64,000 nucleotides of DNA from JAJPHF01 sp035293805. Its GTDB lineage: Bacteria; Chloroflexota; UBA6077; JAJPHF01. Below the pieces are notes generated by a model. The model did not search any database, was not told the DNA's origin, and saw nothing but the letters and a program-made list of their open reading frames with translations. Positions 8,452 through 16,765 of the stretch are shown piece by piece. The stretch covers positions 124,001 to 188,000 of the forward strand of contig DATGMD010000044.1 in NCBI GenBank assembly GCA_035293805.1. Direction: 5' to 3'. Position 1 is the stretch's first letter. Each line of letters starts with the position of its first letter. Both the position numbers and the translations under genes were made by a program.

Positions 8452-9195
8452 TTAGGGCCAGCTGGTCTCAGTGGGCGGCGTGACGATGACCTCCTGGAGC
8501 GCGGAGCCGGCGGGCATACGGACCGCGAACAGGATCACCTCGGCCACGTTGGCGGGGTCTTGCAGGTTCGCCTCGTCGGGCATCGGGATACCTTGCTCGA
8601 CGAAGCGGTCGAAGAAGTGGGTCCGCATGCCACCAGGGATGATCGTCGTCACGCGGATGCCGTGCGGGCGGCCCTCCACGCCGAGGGCACGGCTGAAGCC
8701 GATGAGGCCCCACTTCGAGGCGTGGTAGGCGGAGGCGTTCGCCCAGGCGCGCGTGCCCGCGGTGGAGGCGACGTTCACGATGTGCCCCCCACCCTGGCGC
8801 TGCATGAGCGGCAGGGCGGCCTTGGCGAACAGGAACGGCGCGCGCAGGTTCACGCCGATCACCTGGTCCCACTGCTCAATGGACATCTCGGCGACCGAAA
8901 CCGTATGGTCCACCGCCGCGTTGTTGACGACCACGTCCAGCCGCCCGAACTCTCGCACGGTTCTGTCGACGGCGGCGAACACCGTGTCGGCGTCGCGCAC
9001 GTCGCCGCGGATAGCCAGCGCCCGCGCGTCCTGGGCCGCGAGCGCATCAGCGGCGCGCTCGGCCGCCGCCCCATTGACGTCCACACAGGCAACGGCGCAG
9101 CCGGCTTGCGCGAACGCGCGCGCCGTGGCCTCGCCGAGCCCTGAGCCGGCGCCGGTCACTAGGACTACCTTGCCACGCAGGGAGTCAGCAGTCAT
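8452..9195 (-). CDS. Short-chain dehydrogenase/reductase in the glycan operon
   Basis: NAD(P)-dependent classical SDR of 247 aa. The cofactor motif TGAGSGLG is at residues 15-22, NNAA near residue 85, and the catalytic Ser-Tyr-Lys set sits in NVASTAG and YHASK. Its start overlaps the stop of the preceding GT4 gene as ATGA, so it belongs to the same transcript. Its length and classical YxxxK pattern make it different from the extended SDR HldD, the ADP-heptose 6-epimerase of about 310-330 aa; it should not be annotated as HldD. It could oxidise or reduce a sugar or a lipid intermediate. A 79-nt gap follows before the carbamoyltransferase. Confidence 0.85.
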   Translation of the reverse strand: MTADSLRGKVVLVTGAGSGLGEATARAFAQAGCAVACVDVNGAAAERAADALAAQDARALAIRGDVRDADTVFAAVDRTVREFGRLDVVVNNAAVDHTVSVAEMSIEQWDQVIGVNLRAPFLFAKAALPLMQRQGGGHIVNVASTAGTRAWANASAYHASKWGLIGFSRALGVEGRPHGIRVTTIIPGGMRTHFFDRFVEQGIPMPDEANLQDPANVAEVILFAVRMPAGSALQEVIVTPPTETSWP

Positions 9196-10577
9196 GACCT
9201 GCTCCTTTGCAATGCTGGGCGGCGGACCAGCGGCCGCCGGGGCGCGTGGGCGCGGGCGCTCGCGGTCACGGCGCGCGCAGGCGGTAGGGGCGCGTCCGCT
9301 AGTCCGGCAGCCGCCGCCGCAAGCGCCCGCTCCGCGAGCAGCGTCCGGTAGAGCGCGGCCGTCCGGAGCGCCGCGATCGGCCAGGTGAACTCGCGCTCCA
9401 TGCGGGCGCGGGCGGCATGCCCCAGCCGCGCCGCCAGCGCCGGTCGCATGAGCACCTGCCGTAGCCGCGTGGCGAGCGCCGCCGGGTCGCGCGGCGGCAC
9501 GAGGAAGCCGGTCACGCCATCCTGAATGGTGAAGTTGATGCCGCCCACGGCCGCGCCGACGACCGGCCGCCCGCAGGCCATCGCCTCCAGCGGCGTGAGG
9601 CCGAATGGCTCGTACCAGGGGGTAGTCACCGCCACGTCGCCGGCGCAGTAGTAGTCGCGCAGCTCGCGCGGCTGCCGCTGCCCGGTGAAGATCACGCGAT
9701 CGGCGATCCCCAGCTCGGCCGCCAGCCGCTGGAGGACCCCGATCTCGGGGGTGGCGACCGGATCGGGCTCCGGCGAATCGCCGCCGACGACCAACAAGCG
9801 CACCGGCGGCCCGTCGCTCGTGCCGAGGAGCGCCAGCGCGCGCACCACGTTGCGCACGTCCTTGCGCGGCAGCAGGCGACCGACGTAGACGACCACCCGC
9901 TCGTCGACCGCCAGGCCGATCCGCCGCCGCGCCTCCGCCTGAGGCACGGGCCAGAAGACCTCCAAGTCCACCCCGGCGGGGATTAGCTCGATGCGGTCGG
10001 GCTGCGCGTCGTAGTCCTCGACCAGCTCCGCACGCTCCGTCGGACAGTGGGCGATCACGCGGTCGACGGTCCGGACCACGTCCAGCTCGACGGCGATGCG
10101 GTCGGCGGGACTCGTATCCGCGGTGCCCTGGTGGCGCTGCTTCGTCTTGCCTAGCGCGTGGAAGATCTGGACGGCCGGGATGGCCAGCCGGCGGCGCAGC
10201 TCGGCCGCGACCCAGCCGGACATCCAGAAGTTGCCGTGGACCAGGTCGTAGCGCGTCTCCTCCCGGGCCGCGAATTCCAGGAAGGCGTCGCGGAAGGCCG
10301 GCATGTAGGGCCACATGGCGTCCTTGGGGATAAGGGCCGCCGGCCCCGCGGTGAGGTTGACGATCCGCACGCCGGGCGCCCACTCGACGACCGTCGGCTG
10401 GGCGGGGCAATCGCGGCGCGTGAACACGTCGACGGCGTAGCCCAGGCCGGCGACGTGGCGGCTGATCTGATCGACGTAGACGTTCTGGCCGCCAGCATCC
10501 TCGCCGCCGCGCAGGGCAGCCGGGCTGGCGTGCTCACTCAGGCAGGCGACGCGAAGCGGTGCCCCCACAAGCTCCAT
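9192..10577 (-). CDS. Family 4 glycosyltransferase, sucrose-phosphate-synthase/MshA-like
   Basis: Retaining GT-B transferase of 461 aa. The N-terminal acceptor domain contains GGEDAGGQNVYVDQISRHVA, the glycine-rich donor loop typical of the MshA and sucrose-phosphate synthase-like group. The C-terminal donor domain has VVYVGRLLPRKDVRNV and the EX7E motif region EPFGLTPLEAMACG. The last 45 residues are Ala/Arg-rich and probably disordered. ATG 10577 lies 4 nt after the upstream gene's stop, and the gene's own stop overlaps the SDR start. The donor may be an NDP-hexose or ADP-heptose; the sequence does not decide. Confidence 0.88.
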   Translation of the reverse strand: MELVGAPLRVACLSEHASPAALRGGEDAGGQNVYVDQISRHVAGLGYAVDVFTRRDCPAQPTVVEWAPGVRIVNLTAGPAALIPKDAMWPYMPAFRDAFLEFAAREETRYDLVHGNFWMSGWVAAELRRRLAIPAVQIFHALGKTKQRHQGTADTSPADRIAVELDVVRTVDRVIAHCPTERAELVEDYDAQPDRIELIPAGVDLEVFWPVPQAEARRRIGLAVDERVVVYVGRLLPRKDVRNVVRALALLGTSDGPPVRLLVVGGDSPEPDPVATPEIGVLQRLAAELGIADRVIFTGQRQPRELRDYYCAGDVAVTTPWYEPFGLTPLEAMACGRPVVGAAVGGINFTIQDGVTGFLVPPRDPAALATRLRQVLMRPALAARLGHAARARMEREFTWPIAALRTAALYRTLLAERALAAAAAGLADAPLPPARAVTASARAHAPRRPLVRRPALQRSRS

Positions 10578-10581
10578 CCTC

Positions 10582-11565
10582 TCAGCGCCCGGTGGGCGCG
10601 CCGTGTAGTGCGGTCGTGGCGAGCGCGGCCGCCCGCGCGAAAGCGGCGTTCCAATCGCGGCTGAAGCGGTCGAGCCCAAAGCGCGCGCGGGCAACCGCGC
10701 GCGCGTTCGCGCCCAGGCGCCGCGCCTCGGCCGGGTCAGCCAGGAGCGCGCGCATGCGATCGACCAGGTAGTCCAAGTCACAGGACACGTAGCCGGTGCG
10801 GCCGTTCTCGATCACCGCGGGCAGCTCGGTCGTGGCGAGCGCGACGACCGGCATGCCGATCGTCATCGCCTCGATCACCGCGAGGGGCAGGCTGGTGTAG
10901 CGCATTGGGCTGAACAGAAAGCGGTACGCGGCCACGCGGCGCTGCAGGTCGCGGTAGGGGACGTCCCCGAGGCCGCCGAAGGCCTCGGTCCCCATGCCCG
11001 CCACGTCCAGCGGCACGGCCTCGCGCGCCTGCAAGAAGAGGTCGTAGCCAGCGATGCGCGGCCGCCGCTGGATCATGTTGGCGACCATGATGCCGCGCGC
11101 GAGCCGGCCGTCATAGACCGCGTCTGGATCGACGGCCACGCTATGCTCCACGACGGCCGTCGGCGTGCGGCCATTGTCCCACATCAGCCGGTTGTAGTGT
11201 GTGACGTGGACGAGCAAGACGCTCTCGTCGTCCACCGGGTGCCTCGTGTCCGTGGCGTGCGGCTTCGGCGTGTTGTGCTCCAGGTAGATGCGCGGCAGCC
11301 GACGCTGGGCCTCGCTCAGGACCTCGTACTGGTCGGTGAGGTAGTTGCGCGGGGACTGGAACACGATCAGGTCCAGGTCGAGGTCGCGCACCTGCTGGGC
11401 GGGCACCTCGTGGAGCCGCGCGTGCTGGTCAAAGGTCCAGCCGCGGCCCAAATACCCCTCTGGCGCGCCCGGCTTCGTCGGCACGTACCAATCGTGGTCC
11501 AGCGCCGCCAGCGCGTTCAGGTAGCTGCCGTGGACGTGCCAGGTGAAAATCCTCAGACGCTGCAC
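10582..11565 (-). CDS. Family 4-like glycosyltransferase
   Basis: Predicted GT-B transferase of 327 aa. The N-terminal half contains IFTWHVHGSYLNALA and LEHNTPKPHATDTRHPV. The C-terminal half has FLFSPMRYTSLPLAVIEAM followed by GMPVVALATTELPAVI, the donor-binding region of GT4-type enzymes. GTG 11565 is chosen as start because GAGGGGG lies 8 nt upstream and the protein begins directly with the first beta strand (RLRIFTWHVHG). This start overlaps the end of the upstream GT9 gene by 13 nt. Acceptor and donor unknown. Confidence 0.82.
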   Translation of the reverse strand: MQRLRIFTWHVHGSYLNALAALDHDWYVPTKPGAPEGYLGRGWTFDQHARLHEVPAQQVRDLDLDLIVFQSPRNYLTDQYEVLSEAQRRLPRIYLEHNTPKPHATDTRHPVDDESVLLVHVTHYNRLMWDNGRTPTAVVEHSVAVDPDAVYDGRLARGIMVANMIQRRPRIAGYDLFLQAREAVPLDVAGMGTEAFGGLGDVPYRDLQRRVAAYRFLFSPMRYTSLPLAVIEAMTIGMPVVALATTELPAVIENGRTGYVSCDLDYLVDRMRALLADPAEARRLGANARAVARARFGLDRFSRDWNAAFARAAALATTALHGAPTGR

Positions 11566-12632
11566 GCGACAGCCCCCCTCTCCAGTAGCTGCTCGGCCAC
11601 CGCCAGTACGTCGTGGGACGCGACGCCGGTCAGGCAGCGCGGCTCGACGGGACAGGCGCGCTCGGAGCAGGCGGCACACGGGAGCGGCGCGCACACGACG
11701 ACGTGCCGCTCGCGGTCCAGCGGCGCCCAGCGGCGCACGTGGCCCGGCCCAACGACCGCGACGCTCGGCGTATCGACGGCAGCCGCGAGGTGCATCGGCC
11801 CGGTGTCGCCGCTGACAAACAGGTCGCAGCGGGCGATGAGCGCCGCCAGCCCGCCGAGGCTCGTGCGCCCGGCGAGGTTTAGGGCCGGCGCGCGCAGGCC
11901 CGCCGCGACTGCGGCCGCTACGTCCAACTCGCTCGGGCCTCCCGTCAACACGACTCTCGCGCCGTGCCGGGCCGCGAGCGCGTCGGCGACGGCGGCGAAG
12001 CGGGCGGGCGGCCAGCGCCGCGCGACGGCGCTCGCTCCCGGATGCATCCCGACGACCGGGCCGCTCGCCCGCCCCAGCGGCCGGAGGAGCGCCTCTGCTT
12101 CGGCGTGATCCTCGGGCAGCAGCGGAAACTCCAGGCGCACATCGTGGGACGGGCAGCCGAGCAGCCGCGCCAGACCCAGGTTTCGCTCGACCTCGTGCGC
12201 GTCCCAGGGGTACGGCGCTCCCAAGGTCAGGTCCGGCGAGGGCGTGCCGTCGTAGTACCCGACCGTCGCCCGCGCGCCGAGCGCGCGCACCGCCGCGTTG
12301 CTCGTGCGGCCGCTGCCGTGCATCTGGATGGCTAGGTCGTAGCCGTAGGCGCGCTGGGCCGCGAAGAAGGCGGCGGCGCGGGCCGGGTCCGGCGGCACCT
12401 CGGCGATGCCCGGATGGCCGGCGAACGCCACGAAGCGGTCGAGGTAGCGCGCGCAGCGCCGCGCGAACGCCGCCGCCCAGGGCAGCCCGATCAGCGTGAT
12501 CTCGGCGGCTGGAAGCCCGGCCCGCAGCGTCCGCCAAGCGGGTACCGCCAACAGCAGGTCGCCGAGATTGAGCGCACGGAGGATGGCGATCCGCCGCACT
12601 GAGCCGTCGAGACGCGGCACGCTGGCGCTCAT
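11553..12632 (-). CDS. Glycosyltransferase family 9 (heptosyltransferase-like), second copy
   Basis: GT-B transferase of the ADP-heptose:LPS heptosyltransferase family, 359 aa. The N-terminus has the acceptor-side motif RRIAILRALNLGDLLLAVPA. The C-terminal ADP-heptose-binding region includes GMHPGASAVARRWPPARFA, VVLTGGPSELD and DLFVSGDTGPMHLAAAVDTP, the most conserved GT9 block. A Cys-rich tail (CAACSERACPVEPRC) is typical of the broader GT9 group. ATG 12632 overlaps the upstream GT9 stop as ATGA. Together with the neighbouring GT9 it probably adds successive heptoses. In a lipid-A-lacking bacterium the acceptor would not be LPS; no lipid A genes are in the window. Confidence 0.9.
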   Translation of the reverse strand: MSASVPRLDGSVRRIAILRALNLGDLLLAVPAWRTLRAGLPAAEITLIGLPWAAAFARRCARYLDRFVAFAGHPGIAEVPPDPARAAAFFAAQRAYGYDLAIQMHGSGRTSNAAVRALGARATVGYYDGTPSPDLTLGAPYPWDAHEVERNLGLARLLGCPSHDVRLEFPLLPEDHAEAEALLRPLGRASGPVVGMHPGASAVARRWPPARFAAVADALAARHGARVVLTGGPSELDVAAAVAAGLRAPALNLAGRTSLGGLAALIARCDLFVSGDTGPMHLAAAVDTPSVAVVGPGHVRRWAPLDRERHVVVCAPLPCAACSERACPVEPRCLTGVASHDVLAVAEQLLERGAVACSV

Positions 12633-13753
12633 CGCACCGCCTCCACCGCCGACAACGGGGTACGCGCGGCACCCGCCTCGGCCAGCAGCTCCGCGGCCGC
12701 GCGCACGACCATCGGCGGCGTGACCTGCCGCAGGCACTCATGGCCGACCGGGCACACGCGGCTGTAGCACAGGCGGCAGGGTACGTCCGCGTAAAGCTGA
12801 CGGTGGGGCACCCGCCACGGCCCCCACTGCTCCGGCGGGTTGGTGAGCGCGAACAGCGCCACCACCGGCGTCTTGACGGCTGCCGCAACGTGCATCGGCC
12901 CGGTATTGTTCGTGACCGTCAGATCGGCGGCCGCGACGAGGGCGCAGAAGGTGGCGAACGGCAGGGGACCGGCCAGCGGCAGCACCGAGGGCCGCGTGTC
13001 AGGGCGCAAACGCGCGACGATCCGGTCCACCAGCGGTCGCTCATCCGGGGTGCCGGTCAGGGCGACGGTCGCGCCCAGCCGCGCGACCAGCAGGTCCGCC
13101 ACCTCGGCGTACAGCTCCCAGGGGTACGTGCGTGCCGGCATGCTGCACCCCGGATGGAGCACCACGACCGGCCGCCGCGGGTCCACTTGGCGCTCGGCCA
13201 GCAGCAGGGCGGCGTCGGCGCGGGCGGCGGGCGGCACGCGGAGCGCCAGGTCAAGCGAGTCCGTCTGCAGCCCGACCGCGCCGACCAGGTCGAGGCCGCG
13301 CTCGACCTCGTGCATCATCCGCTCCGGATGCTTGTGGCGGGTGGTGAGCAGCGAGCCTGGTCCATCTATCGAGGCCGCGAGCCGCAGCGGCACGTCGGCC
13401 AGGTAGCACAGGTAGGCCGCCGGCAACGGACTCTGACGGAACGAGGTGAAGATGATCGCCGCGTCGAAGGCGCGCTCCCGCAGGCGCGCGATCATCGCCT
13501 GCTCGCGGGCGCTGTCGTGCGGGAGCGACTGCCACGGGTCGATCCAGGGCGCCTCGTAGACGATCACGTCGTCCACGTCCGGGTCCAGGCGTCCGACCTG
13601 AGCGCCGACGGGGCTGGCGAGCAGCGTCAGCGCGGCGTCCGGCAGCGACTGCCTGATGGCGTGCAGGGCGGGCGTCGTGACGAGCACGTCGCCGAGGTTG
13701 TCCAGCCGCACGGCCAGGATGCGGCGGGCCGCGCGCCACTCCCGGGGGATCAC
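12629..13753 (-). CDS. Glycosyltransferase family 9 (heptosyltransferase-like), first copy
   Basis: GT9 transferase of 374 aa directly after the bifunctional heptose enzyme. It starts at GTG 13753, which overlaps the hldE stop as GTGA. Motifs: RRILAVRLDNLGDVLVTTPAL at the N-terminus, VVLHPGCSMPARTYPWELYA and LTVTNNTGPMHVAAAVKTP in the donor domain, and a Cys-containing tail (CRLCYSRVCPVGHEC). It differs clearly from the second GT9 copy, so the pair is not a recent duplication. Most likely it uses the ADP-heptose made by the three upstream enzymes. Confidence 0.9.
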   Translation of the reverse strand: MIPREWRAARRILAVRLDNLGDVLVTTPALHAIRQSLPDAALTLLASPVGAQVGRLDPDVDDVIVYEAPWIDPWQSLPHDSAREQAMIARLRERAFDAAIIFTSFRQSPLPAAYLCYLADVPLRLAASIDGPGSLLTTRHKHPERMMHEVERGLDLVGAVGLQTDSLDLALRVPPAARADAALLLAERQVDPRRPVVVLHPGCSMPARTYPWELYAEVADLLVARLGATVALTGTPDERPLVDRIVARLRPDTRPSVLPLAGPLPFATFCALVAAADLTVTNNTGPMHVAAAVKTPVVALFALTNPPEQWGPWRVPHRQLYADVPCRLCYSRVCPVGHECLRQVTPPMVVRAAAELLAEAGAARTPLSAVEAVR

Positions 13754-15258
13754 GGCGCCCCCCCCGCCCTACCGCCCGCCCGCGCCACGATACGCTGGAT
13801 CACCGCTGTCGTGCTCAGGCTGCCGACGAGCGGCAGGATCACCACGCGCCCGCCCACGGCGTGCACCGCCTCGGCCTCGGGGAGCGGCGCCTCGGCGTAG
13901 TCGCCGCCCTTCACGTGGACGTGAGGCCGCAGGGCGTGGATGAGCCGCGCGGGCGTGTCCTCGTCGAAGAGCAGGGCATGGTCGACGGAGTCGAGCGCGG
14001 CGACGAGCGCGAGGCGGTCGCGCTCGGGGTTGATCGGGCGCCGCTCGCCCTTCAGGCGGCGCGCGCCGCGGTCGGTGTTCACGCCGACCACCAGCACGTC
14101 GCCCAACGCCTTCGCCTGCCGCAGAAACTCGACGTGGCCGGCGTGCAGGATGTCGAAGACGCCGTTGGTGAAGACGACGCGGCGGCCGGCGGCGCGCTCC
14201 CCCGCCAGCCGCGTCGCTAAGCGGTCGAGCGCTTCGCGGCCGGCAGCGGCCGGCGCCTCGGCGTGCGCGCGCAGGCTCACGCGGCGCAGGAGGTCCTGGT
14301 GCGAGACGACGGCGGTGCGGGGGCGCGTGACGGCGATGGCCGCCGCGTCGACGCCGATCCGCGCCGCGTCGACTGGCCCGGCGCCCGCCGCGAGCGCCAG
14401 CGCCATCGCGGCCGCGAACGAATCGCCCGCGCCCACGTCGTTGGCGCGCGCCACCGGGTGCGCCGGGACGTGGGCGGCCTCGCCCGCACGGGACACGAGG
14501 CACACGCCATCGGCACCCAGCGTGATCGCCGCCCATTCGGCATCCACGCCCTGGAGCAGCCGGCGGCCGAGCCGCTCCACATCCGGAAGCGAGGGGCGTG
14601 ACTCCGGCGCGGCGGCCGTCGGCTCCACGTGTAGCCGCGCCTCCTGATAGTTCGGCGTGACGACGGTGGCGCCAGCCGTGGCGAAGCGCCCGAGCGCCTT
14701 CGAGTCCACGAGCAGCGCTCGCGGTTGGGCCGCGCGCAGCGCCCGGAGCCGCGCCAGGAGCGCGTCCGACAGCACGCCGTAGCGGTAGTCCGACACGACG
14801 ATCACGTCGCAGCGCGGGTACGCCTCGCCGAGATGGGCCACCAGTCGGGTCACGGCCTCCTCGGCGCAGTCGCGCGTCTCGCCCTCGTCGAAGCGCACGA
14901 CGTACTGGCCGTCGGCGAGGATGCGCAGCTTGTGCAGCGTGCTCGCCCGCGAGTCCTCCACCAGCCACCGCGGGTCGACGCCGCACTCGCGCAGGGCCAC
15001 GCGCAGGAGCGCCCCCGCCGCGTCGCGCCCGACGAGGCCCAGCAGGTCCACGGCAGCGCCCAGCGCCCGCAGGTTGGCGGCGCTGTTCCCGGCGCCGCCC
15101 GGCGCGCGCTGCTCGCCGGTCTTGCGGACCACCGGCACGGGGCCCTCGGTACACAGGCGGGCCGCGGTGCCCTCCAGGTAGCTGTCGAGCATCACGTCGC
15201 CAATCGCCAGCGCGCGCAGGCGGCGGAAGCGGCGCACGACGTCAACGAGCGCGGGCAT
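13750..15258 (-). CDS. hldE: Bifunctional heptose-7-phosphate kinase / heptose-1-phosphate adenylyltransferase
   Basis: Makes D-glycero-beta-D-manno-heptose 1,7-bisphosphate and, after GmhB removes the 7-phosphate, attaches AMP to give ADP-D-glycero-beta-D-manno-heptose. The 502-aa protein has both expected domains. A ribokinase-like domain occupies residues 1 to about 330 (RAPGGAGNSAANLRALGA near the start, ANDVGAGDSFAAAMALALAA with the catalytic Asp). A nucleotidyltransferase domain begins near residue 355 (VVFTNGVFDILHAGHVEFL with HxGH, later HVKGGDYAEAPLPEAEAV). ATG 15258 has an excellent AGGAGG site and overlaps gmhB by 17 nt. The kinase-transferase fusion order is the same as in enterobacterial HldE. 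Confidence 0.94.
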   Translation of the reverse strand: MPALVDVVRRFRRLRALAIGDVMLDSYLEGTAARLCTEGPVPVVRKTGEQRAPGGAGNSAANLRALGAAVDLLGLVGRDAAGALLRVALRECGVDPRWLVEDSRASTLHKLRILADGQYVVRFDEGETRDCAEEAVTRLVAHLGEAYPRCDVIVVSDYRYGVLSDALLARLRALRAAQPRALLVDSKALGRFATAGATVVTPNYQEARLHVEPTAAAPESRPSLPDVERLGRRLLQGVDAEWAAITLGADGVCLVSRAGEAAHVPAHPVARANDVGAGDSFAAAMALALAAGAGPVDAARIGVDAAAIAVTRPRTAVVSHQDLLRRVSLRAHAEAPAAAGREALDRLATRLAGERAAGRRVVFTNGVFDILHAGHVEFLRQAKALGDVLVVGVNTDRGARRLKGERRPINPERDRLALVAALDSVDHALLFDEDTPARLIHALRPHVHVKGGDYAEAPLPEAEAVHAVGGRVVILPLVGSLSTTAVIQRIVARAGGRAGGAP

Positions 15259-15916
15259 CGCCGCCTCCTGCCGCGCCGCTGGCGGCCAACGCGAAGCGGG
15301 GAGCCACCCCGTCCCAGCGCGGTGGGCGGTAGCGCAGGTCCACCGCCGCGTCGCCGTGGGCCACCACCGCCCGCACAATTTGGAGCGCGTGGCGCGTGTC
15401 GCGGGCGATGTAGGCGGGCGTGCGCACCGGGCTGGGCGGCGGCGATTCGGTGCCGAGGTCGACGAGCACCGTGCGGCAGCCGACGCGGTTGCCAGCCTCC
15501 ACGTCGTCCAGGATGTCACCCACAAACCACGAGCGCCGGAGGTCGAGTCCCAGCTCGGCGGCGGCGCGCAGCAGCATGCCCGGCTCCGGCTTGCGGCAGG
15601 CGCACCGGATGGCGAGGTGAGGAACCGCTCCGTCGGGATGGTGCGGGCAGTGATAGATGCCGGCAAGGCGGACGCCGCCCGCCGCCAGCTCGGCGGAAAG
15701 GTGCGCGTGCATGCGCGCCAGGTCGGCCTCGGTGAGGTAGCCGTGCGCGATGCCCGACTGATTGGTGATGATCACCAGCCGCATGCCCAACGCCTGCAAG
15801 CGCCGCAGCTCCGGCACGACGCCGTCGAAGAGGGACAGCTCGTCGGGCCGGGTGGGATAGTGACGCGGCCGCACGAGGGTGCCGTCGCGGTCGAGGAATA
15901 GCGCCGGCACGCTCAT
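15242..15916 (-). CDS. gmhB: D-glycero-D-manno-heptose 1,7-bisphosphate 7-phosphatase
   Basis: HAD phosphatase acting between the two HldE steps. Seen in the 224-aa protein: the nucleophile motif FLDRDGTLV at the start, the Thr/Ser motif VIITNQSGIAHG, the zinc loop YHCPHHPDG plus CACRKPEPGM (GmhB-specific Cys/His pattern), and the acidic motif FVGDILDDVEAG. The usual length is about 180-190 residues, so the extra 35 C-terminal residues, rich in Ala/Gly/Arg, are an appendage that overlaps the hldE start. Its ATG overlaps the gmhA stop (ATGA). Confidence 0.93.
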   Translation of the reverse strand: MSVPALFLDRDGTLVRPRHYPTRPDELSLFDGVVPELRRLQALGMRLVIITNQSGIAHGYLTEADLARMHAHLSAELAAGGVRLAGIYHCPHHPDGAVPHLAIRCACRKPEPGMLLRAAAELGLDLRRSWFVGDILDDVEAGNRVGCRTVLVDLGTESPPPSPVRTPAYIARDTRHALQIVRAVVAHGDAAVDLRYRPPRWDGVAPRFALAASGAAGGGDARAR

Positions 15917-16581
15917 CGCGCCGCCTCCCCGGGCCAGGCCATCAGCTCCGTCTCGATCAGGTCGCAGAGCACGTGGGTAATGATCTTGTGCAACTCCTGG
16001 ATCACGGCCGCGTCGCCGGCGGGCATGCGGAGGGTGAGATCGGCGGCCGCTTCCAGGCGGCTGGGCCGGGCGCCCGTAATGGCGACGAGCCCAATGCCCC
16101 GCGCCTGGCAGGCGGCGGCCGCCCGCAGCAAGTTCTCCGACTCGCCGCTGGTGCTGAACGCCAGGAGCAGGTCACCGCGCTGCCCGAAGGCGAGCACCTG
16201 CCGCGCGAACACGTCGGGGTAGCCGTAGTCGTTGGCCACCGCGGTGAGGGTGGCCGTATCGGTGGTGAGCGCCAGGGCCGCGTAGGGCGCGCGGTCGTGC
16301 TTGAAGCGCCCGACCAGCTCGGCCGCGAAGTGCTGCGCCTCGGCCGCGCTGCCGCCGTTGCCCGCCACCAGCACCTTGTTCGCGCTCCGCAGGGTCGCCA
16401 CGAGGCGCGCGGCGACGGCCGCCACGTCGTCGGCCCGCGCGGTTAGCTCACGGAGCGCCATGTCGAGCGTCGTGCGGCGTCCCTTCAGGGCATCGGCGAC
16501 CGCGTCGCGGTAGGGGCGTGTTCGGTCCTGCGCGGGCGCCGCGGCAACCTCGTGGGCCAAGGTCTGTTGCTCGATTGCCAC
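15913..16581 (-). CDS. gmhA: Sedoheptulose-7-phosphate isomerase
   Basis: Converts sedoheptulose 7-phosphate to D-glycero-D-manno-heptose 7-phosphate, the entry step of the ADP-heptose pathway. It is a SIS-domain protein with VLVAGNGGSAAEAQHFAAEL, LLLAFSTSGESENLL and the zinc/active-site segment IQELHKIITHVLCDLIE. GTG 16581 is preferred (222 aa) because AAGGAG lies 8 nt upstream; an upstream in-frame GTG at 16632 would add 17 residues without a good site. First gene of the minus-strand run of 11 genes. The 184-nt upstream gap contains the operator-like repeats described separately. Confidence 0.93.
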   Translation of the reverse strand: MAIEQQTLAHEVAAAPAQDRTRPYRDAVADALKGRRTTLDMALRELTARADDVAAVAARLVATLRSANKVLVAGNGGSAAEAQHFAAELVGRFKHDRAPYAALALTTDTATLTAVANDYGYPDVFARQVLAFGQRGDLLLAFSTSGESENLLRAAAACQARGIGLVAITGARPSRLEAAADLTLRMPAGDAAVIQELHKIITHVLCDLIETELMAWPGEAAR

Positions 16582-16672
16582 GCGATCGACTCCTTCCCCC
16601 ACCGAGCCAGCAGAGCGAGCATGTGGCGGCACTTGCTACTTAAATGCTAGAAGTCGTGAGGACCACGTCACA

Positions 16673-16727
16673 TCGGGCGCTTGCCAAACAGTTGACGGCT
16701 CGTGACACGAGGTTATTGGGCGCTTGC
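16673..16727 (-). promoter_or_regulatory. Candidate operator: direct repeats flanking a palindrome upstream of gmhA
   Basis: Two near-identical 12-mers on the plus strand, TCGGGCGCTTGC at 16673-16684 and TTGGGCGCTTGC at 16716-16727, are spaced 43 bp, about four helical turns. Between them CTCGTG-A-CACGAG (16699-16711) is a perfect 13-nt palindrome. The block sits 92-146 nt upstream of the gmhA start and just downstream of the PucR-type regulator gene. No strong sigma-A promoter was found, which would suit an activated promoter. Confidence 0.45.
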
Positions 16728-16765
16728 ACAGGGAACACGCCAGTTATGACGCCTGACGACGCTGG

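Noticed and set aside
8452..9195. Reading the operon SDR as HldD, the missing ADP-heptose epimerase.
   Set aside because: It is 247 aa with a classical YxxxK pattern; HldD is an extended SDR of about 310-330 aa.
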